Assembly: GCA_027310665.1 (NCBI GenBank)
Contig: DAIDAJ010000065.1
Location: 1-64,000, forward strand
Reading direction: 5' to 3'
Origin: Sideroxydans sp.
Lineage (GTDB): Bacteria; Pseudomonadota; Gammaproteobacteria; Burkholderiales; Gallionellaceae
Length of the DNA stretch: 64,000 bases
The notes beneath the pieces are model-generated. The model was not told the origin of the DNA, did no database searches, and was given only the letters and a program-made list of their open reading frames with translations. This document shows positions 37,363 through 45,415 of this stretch, one piece after another. The stretch's first letter is position 1. Each line of letters starts with the position of its first letter. Made by a program: the position numbers and the translations under genes.

Positions 37363-38397
37363 TTACGGTGCCGGATTCGGATACAGCCTGTGCACTGCTT
37401 CTATCTTTTCCAGGGTTTCTGCAGTCAGCGTCACCTCGGCGCTGGCCAGATTTTCCCTGAGTTGCTGCGGCGTCGTGGCGCCGAGGATGACGCTGCCGGT
37501 GAACCAGCGCGTCCTGGCAAAAGCCAGTGCCATCGTCGCCGGAGCAAGTCCGGCTTCCTGTGCGATGCGCACGTATTCCTTTGCGGCAGGCTGCACGTTG
37601 GGTTTCTCGTAACGCTGGCCGAAACCGGGAAAAAGCGTGATCCGTCCTTTTGCCGCCGGATCGGTAAAGTATTTGCCCGTGAGCCAGCCGAAAGCCAACG
37701 GGCTGTAGCCCAGCAGGCTGACGTTGGCGTGACGGCAAGTTTCGGCGAGTCCGCTCTCGAAGGTGCGGTTCAACAGGTGGTAGGCGTTCTGGATGCTGAC
37801 GATTTTCGGCAAACCGTGTTGCTCCGCGCAACGCACAAATTCGGATACTCCCCATGGGGTCTCGTTGGAAAGGCCGATGTGGCGGATCTTTCCCGCTGCG
37901 ACAAATTCCGCGAGGACTTGCAGTTGCTCGGCGATGGGCGTGCTGTCGCGTTCCTGCGTCACGTCGTAGCCGGTGGCGCCGAACATCGGGACGTAGCGGT
38001 CCGGCCAGTGGAGCTGATACAGATCGATGTAGTCGGTCTGCAATCGGCGCAGGCTGCCGTCGACGGCAGCGGTGAGGTTTTCGCGGTTGATGCGCGGGGT
38101 TTCGCGTATCCATTTGAATCCCCGCCCGGGGCCGGCGATCTTGGTGGCGACGACGAGTTTGTCGCGCTGTTGCCGCTTGAGCCAGGTGCCGACGTGACTC
38201 TCGGTGCGATGCGCGGTTTCGGCGCGCGGCGGAACGGGGTACATCTCGGCGGTATCGATGAAGTTGACCCCCTGCGATACGGCGAGATCGAGTTGCGCAT
38301 GGGCCTCCGCCTCGCTGTTCTGTTCGCCGAAGGTCATCGTGCCGAGAGACAGCGCCGAGACGCTCAAGCCGCTGCTGCCCAATGTTCTGTATTCCAT
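37363..38397 (-). CDS. tas: NADP(H)-dependent aldo/keto reductase, Tas-like
   Basis: A 344-residue aldo/keto reductase. It matches E. coli Tas closely in pattern: SLGTMTFGEQNSEAEAHAQLD, FIDTAEMYPVPPR (catalytic Asp and Tyr), VVATKIAG (catalytic Lys) and YQLHWPDRY (catalytic His), and it ends with NPAP. The physiological substrate is not known. It is a single gene, oriented like its upstream neighbour. Confidence 0.92.
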   Translation of the reverse strand: MEYRTLGSSGLSVSALSLGTMTFGEQNSEAEAHAQLDLAVSQGVNFIDTAEMYPVPPRAETAHRTESHVGTWLKRQQRDKLVVATKIAGPGRGFKWIRETPRINRENLTAAVDGSLRRLQTDYIDLYQLHWPDRYVPMFGATGYDVTQERDSTPIAEQLQVLAEFVAAGKIRHIGLSNETPWGVSEFVRCAEQHGLPKIVSIQNAYHLLNRTFESGLAETCRHANVSLLGYSPLAFGWLTGKYFTDPAAKGRITLFPGFGQRYEKPNVQPAAKEYVRIAQEAGLAPATMALAFARTRWFTGSVILGATTPQQLRENLASAEVTLTAETLEKIEAVHRLYPNPAP

Positions 38398-38461
38398 GAT
38401 TGCTCCTCAATATCCGGGTGAAGTTATTTTAATCCGTTCATCGTGCTAGCATCCCGACATC

Positions 38462-38611
38462 ATGACGACTGTCCTGTTTTCGTTTATTCCGCTTGACCCG
38501 GGTGGTGAATTGCAGCCTGCCGGCAAAGAACATCTGGCTGTTCGACTGGGGGTAAAGAATCGCTGGTGCTTGCCGCAAACAATCAAGGGTGTGTTGTTAG
38601 TTGAGAGGTGA
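38462..38611 (+). CDS. Possible 49-aa ORF directly before the FIST gene
   Basis: An ATG at 38462 opens a 49-codon frame (MTTVLFSFIPLDPGG...) ending in TGA one base before the FIST ATG (TGATATG). No good Shine-Dalgarno was seen for it. It could be a leader peptide coupled to the FIST gene, or chance. No family was recognised. Confidence 0.25.
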   Translation: MTTVLFSFIPLDPGGELQPAGKEHLAVRLGVKNRWCLPQTIKGVLLVER

Positions 38612-38612
38612 T

Positions 38613-39767
38613 ATGGACAAGACAAGCATGATGCATTATCTGCCTGAGCTTGAAAGGGACGCCATTGAGCGCAGGCTGGCTGAATTGAAGGCTATGCATC
38701 CAGACCTGGGAGTTTGTGTGCTGCTGCCGGAAGCCGAGAAGGACAAAGTCGGAGTGTTGCAGTCGGCTTTTGCGGGGTGCAAGGTTCCGTTGATGGGCGC
38801 GATCTTCCCTGCATTGGTCAAGGAAGGCCGTTTTGTCACCAGCGGCGCGTGGCTGCTCTGCTTCGTCGAAATGCCCTATTTCGTGTTGCAGGAGGACCTG
38901 CCTCCGCTGGCCGCGGAAGCAGAGCTGGTCGCCGAGAAGATCGCCGGCGACATAAGGGCACAAATCGACAGTACATCCGATTTCACGCTGTTCATGCTGT
39001 TCGATGCCATGGTGCCGAATATCGGCACGCTCCTGGACAACCTGTATCTTCATCTCGCGAACCGCGTTCACTATGCCGGAGCCAATGCAGGCAGCGAATC
39101 CTTCCAGCCGATGCCATGTCTGTTCGACGGTGAGCGCACGGTGCAGAATGGTGTGCTGCTGATGTTGCTAAGGCACCACAAGGGGGCGATCCTGGAGCAC
39201 GGCTATCAAACCAACCCGCATACCTCTTATGCGACATCGACCAGCGGCAATTGCATCTCCCAGATCGATTGGCGTCCCGCCTTTGATGTATATCGGGAAC
39301 TGGTGCACGAACATTATGGCGAAGAAGTCACCGCGAAGAATTTCTACCAGTATGGCGTTCATTTTCCGTTCGGCATCGTGCGCGCCAATCACCATGTCCT
39401 GGTGCGCATTCCGGTCATGCTGGCCGATGACGGTTCGCTGTTCTGTGTGGGGGAAGTGCCCGCCAATTCCGTCCTGACCCTGCTCAAGGCTCCGACCGTG
39501 CGCACGGTCGAGACGCTGCATAATGTGGCGGAAGGCCTGAAAGCCCTGAACGGGGACATCGAAGGTGCCGAGTTGCTGTTGTTCTATTGCGCCGGGCGGC
39601 GCCTGCATCTCGGGATACCGATGGCGACGACCGAACTGGAGGCATTTGCCGGGCTGACGCAGGCGTCGCAGGTCGCCGGTGCGCTTTCGCTCGGCGAGAT
39701 CGGCGGATCGACGGTGAACGGTTACCCGCTGTTCCACAATGCCACGTTGGTGGCCTCGCGCTGGTAG
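38613..39767 (+). CDS. FIST-domain sensory protein
   Basis: A 384-residue cytoplasmic protein with FIST_N (about 35-195) and FIST_C (about 210-370) domains, a small-ligand (probably amino-acid) sensing module. Motifs include GAIFPALVKEGRFVTSG near 58 and CAGRRLHLG near 327. No signalling output is attached. It heads a run of GGDEF-EAL, HD-GYP and GGDEF genes with 1-bp to overlapping spacing. GAGAGG precedes the ATG at 38613. Confidence 0.87.
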   Translation: MDKTSMMHYLPELERDAIERRLAELKAMHPDLGVCVLLPEAEKDKVGVLQSAFAGCKVPLMGAIFPALVKEGRFVTSGAWLLCFVEMPYFVLQEDLPPLAAEAELVAEKIAGDIRAQIDSTSDFTLFMLFDAMVPNIGTLLDNLYLHLANRVHYAGANAGSESFQPMPCLFDGERTVQNGVLLMLLRHHKGAILEHGYQTNPHTSYATSTSGNCISQIDWRPAFDVYRELVHEHYGEEVTAKNFYQYGVHFPFGIVRANHHVLVRIPVMLADDGSLFCVGEVPANSVLTLLKAPTVRTVETLHNVAEGLKALNGDIEGAELLLFYCAGRRLHLGIPMATTELEAFAGLTQASQVAGALSLGEIGGSTVNGYPLFHNATLVASRW

Positions 39768-39768
39768 C

Positions 39769-41967
39769 ATGGAGCGCGACGATGTCCTGCCGGTGCTGTA
39801 TGACCTCGCTGTCACCATCGGCAGCGAGATCAGCGTCAAGCCTCTCCTTACGCGCACCCTGCAGCGCCTGCTGTATCACACTTCGTTTTCGGCCGGATTC
39901 ATCTGCCTGGATGTTCCCCCGTGCCACAAGGCAGACCGCCAGGTCGAAGTTCGCCTCGATGCAGTGGTCGGCGATTTCGACCTGATCGGAGTGATCGGCA
40001 AGACCATCGCTTTGCCGTGTGCGTTGATCTGCGAAACGGCAGGGCCCGAGGCCGGACAGGCCGCATTATTGTCCGCGTTGCGTTGCACGCAGACTCAATA
40101 CCGGGTTTATCTCAGGTTACCTATCGATCATTGCGGCGTGATCGTGCTGCTGGCGGTCGAACGACCGGAAACAAAACTTCCCCTGACAACGATGCTGCAA
40201 CCGGTGCTGGCTCACTTGGCCAAAGCCATCATGCTGTGCCGCAACAACGACGCCCATACCAGCGGCTTGATCAATCAGCGCGACCTGCTCGAGAAAGTGT
40301 TCGAGAGCAGCCATTCCGGGGTAATGATCACGGACGCGGAAGGGCGTATCGTCGAAGTCAATCCCGCATTCACGCGCATCACCGGCTACGCATCTGAAGA
40401 CGTGTATGGCAGGAACCCGAATCTGCTGGCTTCGGGGCGCCATGACCATGAGTTTTATCGAGAAATGTGGGACGACATCAAGACCAGCGGGCACTGGGAA
40501 GGCGAGATATGGAATCGTCGCAAGAACGGAGAGGTGTATCCGGGCTGGCTGAACATCAATCCGGTGCGGGACGCGAATGGCGCACTGCTCCATTACGTCG
40601 GCATGTTCTCGGATATCAGCAAACGCAAGGAAGCCGAAGCGCAGATACATCAGCTTGCCTTTTATGATCCGCTGACCGATTTGCCCAATCGCCGCCTGCT
40701 GATCGAACGTTTGCAGCAGGCATTCGCGTTTGGCATGCGTAGCGGCCAGCATGGCGCGGTGCTGTTCCTCGACTTGGATAATTTCAAGGCGCTCAACGAC
40801 ACCAGAGGCCATGATGTCGGCGACCAACTGCTGACCGAAGTGGCGAAGCGGCTCAACAAATGCGTGCGCGACGGGGACACCGTGGCCCGCCTGGGGGGTG
40901 ACGAATTCGTGGTGGTGCTGGAATCCTTGAGCTCCGCCCCGGATGATGCAGCCGCCCAAGCGGATACGGCAGCCGAGAAGATACGCGATGAACTGAGCAG
41001 GCCGTACCTGTTGGCCGATCACACTTGCCATACCACGCCGAGCATAGGCGTTGTCCTGTTCCGGGGGCAGCAGCAAAGCCTGGATGAGGTGATGAAATTT
41101 GCCGATACGGCAATGTACCAGGCCAAGACGGCCGGCCGTAACACGATTCGTTTCTATGATCCGGTGATGCAGGCGGCGGTCGAGGCGCGTGCCGAACTCG
41201 AGGAAGACCTGAGACATGCCCTTGAACTTCGGCAACTGCTACTGTTCTACCAGATACAGATGGATAACCGGAATCATCCCATCGGGGCGGAAGTGCTGTT
41301 GCGCTGGCAACACCCCGGGCGGGGCTTGATCTCTCCGGCGCAATTCATTCCCCTGGCTGAAGAGACCGGACTGATCATACCTGTCGGACTTTGGGTGTTG
41401 CAGACCGCGTGCGCACAACTCAAGACCTGGCAGGGCGACGAGCGAGCTCGGAACCTGACGTTGGCGGTGAACGTCAGCGCGAAACAGTTCCGCCACCCGG
41501 ATTTCGTTGTGCAAGTTCAGCGCACGCTGGCGGAATCCGGTGCGAAGCCCGGATTGTTGAAGCTCGAACTGACCGAAAGCATCGTGCTGGAAGACGTGGA
41601 GGATGCCATCGCCAAAATGCGCGAGCTGAAGGAGGCGGGCGTGAGTTTCTCGATGGACGATTTCGGGACGGGCTACTCCTCGCTGCAATATTTGAAACGC
41701 CTGCCGCTGGACCAGATCAAGATCGACCAGTCCTTTGTGCGCGACATCGTCACGGATTCGAATGGCGCAGCCATCGTGCAAACCATCATAGCGATGGGCG
41801 AGATGCTGGGACTGAACGTCATCGCCGAGGGCGTGGAGACCGAAGCCCAGCGCGAGTTTCTGGATCTGCGCGGATGCCATGCTTTTCAGGGTTTCCTGTA
41901 CGGCCGTCCGGCGCCACTGCAGGATTTCGAAGCGCGCCTGAGGGAAGAAAGCGATGTCCACCTATAA
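39769..41967 (+). CDS. GAF-like/PAS/GGDEF/EAL c-di-GMP protein
   Basis: A 732-residue soluble protein with a GAF-like N-terminus (about 1-165), a PAS (about 175-300), a GGDEF (about 300-460) and an EAL (about 475-725). The GGDEF motif is intact (LGGDEF) with an RxxD I-site (RDGD). The EAL motif is EVL (GAEVLLRW), with the catalytic Glu kept, and the later DDFGTGYSS, KIDQSF and AEGVE motifs are intact. The usual YQPQ is YQIQ here. The ATG at 39769 comes one base after the FIST stop, so the pair is probably coupled and FIST may set its activity. Confidence 0.88.
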   Translation: MERDDVLPVLYDLAVTIGSEISVKPLLTRTLQRLLYHTSFSAGFICLDVPPCHKADRQVEVRLDAVVGDFDLIGVIGKTIALPCALICETAGPEAGQAALLSALRCTQTQYRVYLRLPIDHCGVIVLLAVERPETKLPLTTMLQPVLAHLAKAIMLCRNNDAHTSGLINQRDLLEKVFESSHSGVMITDAEGRIVEVNPAFTRITGYASEDVYGRNPNLLASGRHDHEFYREMWDDIKTSGHWEGEIWNRRKNGEVYPGWLNINPVRDANGALLHYVGMFSDISKRKEAEAQIHQLAFYDPLTDLPNRRLLIERLQQAFAFGMRSGQHGAVLFLDLDNFKALNDTRGHDVGDQLLTEVAKRLNKCVRDGDTVARLGGDEFVVVLESLSSAPDDAAAQADTAAEKIRDELSRPYLLADHTCHTTPSIGVVLFRGQQQSLDEVMKFADTAMYQAKTAGRNTIRFYDPVMQAAVEARAELEEDLRHALELRQLLLFYQIQMDNRNHPIGAEVLLRWQHPGRGLISPAQFIPLAEETGLIIPVGLWVLQTACAQLKTWQGDERARNLTLAVNVSAKQFRHPDFVVQVQRTLAESGAKPGLLKLELTESIVLEDVEDAIAKMRELKEAGVSFSMDDFGTGYSSLQYLKRLPLDQIKIDQSFVRDIVTDSNGAAIVQTIIAMGEMLGLNVIAEGVETEAQREFLDLRGCHAFQGFLYGRPAPLQDFEARLREESDVHL

Positions 41968-43186
41968 CGTCAATCTGCATGAGGCGGTCTATTCCCTGTC
42001 CGATGCGCTCGATCTGGTCGGCGTCACGCATATCCATCACGGCAAACGCGTTGCCTATCTGGCCACTGAGTGCGGCAAGCAGCTGGGCTGGAGCGGGCCT
42101 CGCCTGGACGAGCTTTTTCAGGCGGCGATTTTGCACGACAGCGGCGTGTCCAGAACGACGGTGCATGCCAGACTGACCCAGCTGGCATGGGAAGACGAGG
42201 CGGATCATTGCAGGCTCGGTGCGGAATTGCTGGCCGGCAGCCCTTTGTTGAAACACCTGTCGGATACAGTGCTGCACCACCACACGCATTGGACTGTGCT
42301 CAAGGACCTGGATCTGCCGCTGGAGGTCAAGCTGCGCGCAAACTGCATCTACATGGTTGACCGGGTGGATGTGCTGGCGTTGGGTTACCAGATCGGCGGG
42401 GAGGATATCCTGCTGGGCAAAGAGGAGATCAGGCACAAGATCTTCGAGCGGCGCGGCGACTGGTTCTGCCCGGAACTGGTCGACGCTTTCATGGAAATAT
42501 CGATGTCCGAAGCCTTCTGGTTCAAGCTGGAGAGCGACGATGTCAACGCTTATCTGGCGACATGGCTGTCGCACTTTCCGGATCAGGCCATGGAGTTCCA
42601 CGAATTGCGCAGCCTGGTACATGTCTTCTCATGCATTGTCGATGCGAAGAGCCCCTACACCAAACAGCATTCGGACGGTGTCGCCAGTCTTGCACGTTAC
42701 CTTGGCGGTCATTTCCAATTGCCGCAGGAGACTTGCGAGATGCTCGAACTGGTTGGATTGCTGCACGATATCGGCAAGCTGAGGGTACCCGATAGATTAC
42801 TGGAAAAACCGGCTGCGCTCGATGACGAAGAGATCATCGTCATGCGGCGGCACAGTTTCGACACTTACAGCATCCTGAAGAACATCAGGGGGCTGGAACG
42901 CGTGAGCCTGTGGGCGTTGCAGCATCACGAAAGGATGGATGGCACAGGCTATCCATTCCGGACAAAAGAGGCCGATCTCTCTTTTGAAGCGCGCATCGTC
43001 GCGGTTGCGGATGTGTTCCAGGCACTGGCGCAGGATCGACCTTACCGCGGTGCGCTGGAACAGGATGTCATCCTGACGATCCTCAAGCAACAGGCCGACA
43101 GTGGCAAACTGGATGGTCGCGTGGTTGCCGCGGTTGAGAGGAATCTACGGGAATGCTGGCATGTCGCGACACAGGGGCATGCATAA
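41954..43186 (+). CDS. HD / HD-GYP tandem c-di-GMP phosphodiesterase
   Basis: A 410-residue protein with an N-terminal HD-like half (HHGKRVAYLA, LHDSGVS, and DRVDVLALGY; about 10-200) and a C-terminal HD-GYP half (about 215-395) with KQHSDGVA, LLHDIGKLRVP and the signature HHERMDGTGYP. HD-GYP enzymes hydrolyse c-di-GMP. It starts 14 bp before the GGDEF-EAL gene ends, so it belongs to the same operon. The N-terminal half lacks a GYP motif and may be a sensor or degenerate partner. Confidence 0.88.
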   Translation: MSTYNVNLHEAVYSLSDALDLVGVTHIHHGKRVAYLATECGKQLGWSGPRLDELFQAAILHDSGVSRTTVHARLTQLAWEDEADHCRLGAELLAGSPLLKHLSDTVLHHHTHWTVLKDLDLPLEVKLRANCIYMVDRVDVLALGYQIGGEDILLGKEEIRHKIFERRGDWFCPELVDAFMEISMSEAFWFKLESDDVNAYLATWLSHFPDQAMEFHELRSLVHVFSCIVDAKSPYTKQHSDGVASLARYLGGHFQLPQETCEMLELVGLLHDIGKLRVPDRLLEKPAALDDEEIIVMRRHSFDTYSILKNIRGLERVSLWALQHHERMDGTGYPFRTKEADLSFEARIVAVADVFQALAQDRPYRGALEQDVILTILKQQADSGKLDGRVVAAVERNLRECWHVATQGHA

Positions 43187-43201
43187 CCAGGGTGTGATGG
43201 C

Positions 43202-44902
43202 ATGAAACTGAGCGCTAGATTCTATTTGCTTATGACGGTCATATTTTTGAGTTTCAGTCTGGTTTCATGGCTGGCATTCAGCGATATGGTCAACGAAATC
43301 AATGTTCTTTGGGGGAAGCGATTCGCCGAGCGTCAGGTGTTGTTCGACAAGCATCGGACTCTCTCGCCGCTGATCCGGGAGATCAGGCTGGCTCGCCAGA
43401 TGGCAGCCGAACCGGCGTTGATCGAGATGGCGTTGCACGAGGAAGATGCAGCGGTAAGGCGAAGGGCGACCAAGGTGATGGAGCGCTATCGTTTCGATTT
43501 TCGGGACCACAGTTATTTCGCGGCTTTTGCCCGCAGCGGTAACTATTACTTCAACGACTCGGCGGGACAGTATTCGGATAAACAGTATCGCTATACGCTT
43601 TCCCCTCGTGAAAAACGTGACTATTGGTTCTATGCCACCCTGAAAAGCGGGGTCGATTACCAGGTGAATCTTGATCCGGATGTGCATCTGGGGGTGGTGA
43701 AAGTCTGGATCAATGTGCTGCTCAAGAACGGCAGCGAAGTACTGGGCGTGATCGGCACCGGCATCGACCTGACCGAGTTCCTGAAAGAGAGCGTGGATAT
43801 CAACCAGCCCGGGGTGGACACTTTCTTCGTCGACAAGAGCCTGGCCATCCAGCTTTCCGCCGATCCCAGGCTGATCGATTATGCGAGCATCGCCAAGACG
43901 GTCGGCGAACGCATCAAGATCGACGCGTTGTTCAAGAACCCTGCTGATATCGAACGTCTGCGCCAGGCGGCCATCGACCTTGAGAAACATCAGGGTGGCG
44001 AAGTATCGACCTTGTGGGTGGATTACCGTGGAGAGAAGCGCCTGCTCGGCATGGCCTATTTGCCCGAGGTCGGCTGGTACGACCTGACGCTCATGGACGA
44101 AAGAAGCCTGCAAGTGTTGCGCGGCTTCACTTGGTTGCCCCTGTTGTTGGGGACAATATTTCTCATGGCGATGCTGATACTCGGATTCTTGCTGCATCGC
44201 TGGGTGCTGGATCCGATCGCAAGACTGACCGAAGCCACGGAGCATATCCAGCGTGGCAACTATGACGTCGAGCCCCCGATTGTAGGACGGGGGGAGATAT
44301 CGGCGCTATCGCGCTCGTTCTGGCAGATGGTCGAATTCGTACGCAATACCAACGTCGAACTGGAGCGCAAGGTCAATGAGCGTACGCAGGATCTGCTGCG
44401 GTTGACGGAGAGCGATTACCTGACGGGGCTGCTGAACAGGCGCGGCATGACGGACAAGCTGGAGAAGGAAGTTGCACGGCAGGCCCGTCAGGGAGGGGCA
44501 ATGGGACTGCTTTTGCTGGATCTGGATCATTTTAAACAAGTCAACGACAACTATGGCCATGCGGCGGGCGATCTCGCGATATGCGCTACCGCCAACGTAT
44601 TGCGCTCGATGAAGCGCAGCTATGACTACGCGGGGCGCTGGGGCGGAGAAGAGTTCATGCTGCTGTTGCCGGAGTGCAATGAGGATGAAATGGTTGCCAT
44701 TGCCGAACGCATCCGTGAGGCGATCAGGAATTTGCATATCGAAGCAGGAACCCGGAATTTCACATTCACGGTCAGTATCGGCGTGCACTATCCGAGCGGC
44801 CCGCAGACACTGGACACGATGCTGCAACAGGCCGACAAGGCGTTGTATGCGGCGAAAGACGCGGGGCGTGACTGTGTGCGTACCTCCAGGCAAAGGTCCT
44901 GA
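43202..44902 (+). CDS. dCache-HAMP-GGDEF diguanylate cyclase
   Basis: A 566-residue membrane protein. A transmembrane helix (about 8-28) is followed by a periplasmic double-Cache domain (to about 305), a second helix (about 310-332), a HAMP (about 335-390), a coiled coil and a GGDEF domain (about 400-560). The active site GGEEF is intact and an I-site RSYD lies 5 residues before it. It is the last gene of the FIST operon, 15 bp after the HD-GYP gene. Confidence 0.9.
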   Translation: MKLSARFYLLMTVIFLSFSLVSWLAFSDMVNEINVLWGKRFAERQVLFDKHRTLSPLIREIRLARQMAAEPALIEMALHEEDAAVRRRATKVMERYRFDFRDHSYFAAFARSGNYYFNDSAGQYSDKQYRYTLSPREKRDYWFYATLKSGVDYQVNLDPDVHLGVVKVWINVLLKNGSEVLGVIGTGIDLTEFLKESVDINQPGVDTFFVDKSLAIQLSADPRLIDYASIAKTVGERIKIDALFKNPADIERLRQAAIDLEKHQGGEVSTLWVDYRGEKRLLGMAYLPEVGWYDLTLMDERSLQVLRGFTWLPLLLGTIFLMAMLILGFLLHRWVLDPIARLTEATEHIQRGNYDVEPPIVGRGEISALSRSFWQMVEFVRNTNVELERKVNERTQDLLRLTESDYLTGLLNRRGMTDKLEKEVARQARQGGAMGLLLLDLDHFKQVNDNYGHAAGDLAICATANVLRSMKRSYDYAGRWGGEEFMLLLPECNEDEMVAIAERIREAIRNLHIEAGTRNFTFTVSIGVHYPSGPQTLDTMLQQADKALYAAKDAGRDCVRTSRQRS

Positions 44903-44935
44903 CTGCTCCTGCAGCCATCTTGCCGCAGTGAAAAA

Positions 44936-45355
44936 CTATCCCCGCGTGTTCGATTGCGTCTGGAACTGGGTCAGGTCGACCAGCGGCGCCGGTTGCCAGC
45001 CAGGTTTGCGATGCTCGGCCACGACATTGGTGAAGATACCGCCGCGCACGTAGAACTTGGCGGTGAGGCGCATGAAACGGGGCTGGATGGCAGCGATCAG
45101 GTCGTCCAGTACCCGGTTGGTCACGTCCTCATGGAAGTGCCCTTCGTTGCGGAAGGACCAGATATAGAGCTTCAGGCTCTTCAGTTCCACGCATTTTTCG
45201 TCCGCGATGTAATCCAGGATCAGCGTGGCGAAGTCTGGCTGTCCGGTCTTTGGGCACAGGCAGGTGAATTCAGGGATTTCCATGTGGATGTGGTAATCAC
45301 GCCCGGGTTGCGGGTTGGGGAAGGTCTCCAATGTCTTGGTGGGTTGGGTGGTCAT
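44936..45355 (-). CDS. queF: NADPH-dependent 7-cyano-7-deazaguanine reductase QueF
   Basis: QueF reduces preQ0 to preQ1 in queuosine synthesis. The 139-residue, single-domain (YkvM-type) protein has the catalytic Cys in [13 protein letters not shown] near residue 33, the motif [19 protein letters not shown] near 58-76 and a C-terminal VRGGIFTNV. It is divergent from smc across 60 bp. Confidence 0.96.
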   Translation of the reverse strand: MTTQPTKTLETFPNPQPGRDYHIHMEIPEFTCLCPKTGQPDFATLILDYIADEKCVELKSLKLYIWSFRNEGHFHEDVTNRVLDDLIAAIQPRFMRLTAKFYVRGGIFTNVVAEHRKPGWQPAPLVDLTQFQTQSNTRG

Positions 45356-45415
45356 TTGGTGAGGTGCCCGGGTTCAGTTAGAATGCGGCGCATTATATCG
45401 TCAGCCTGAATCAAA

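Noticed and set aside
45356-45415. preQ1 riboswitch upstream of queF
   Set aside because: The 60-bp spacer shared with smc shows no C-rich preQ1 aptamer pattern that I can identify.
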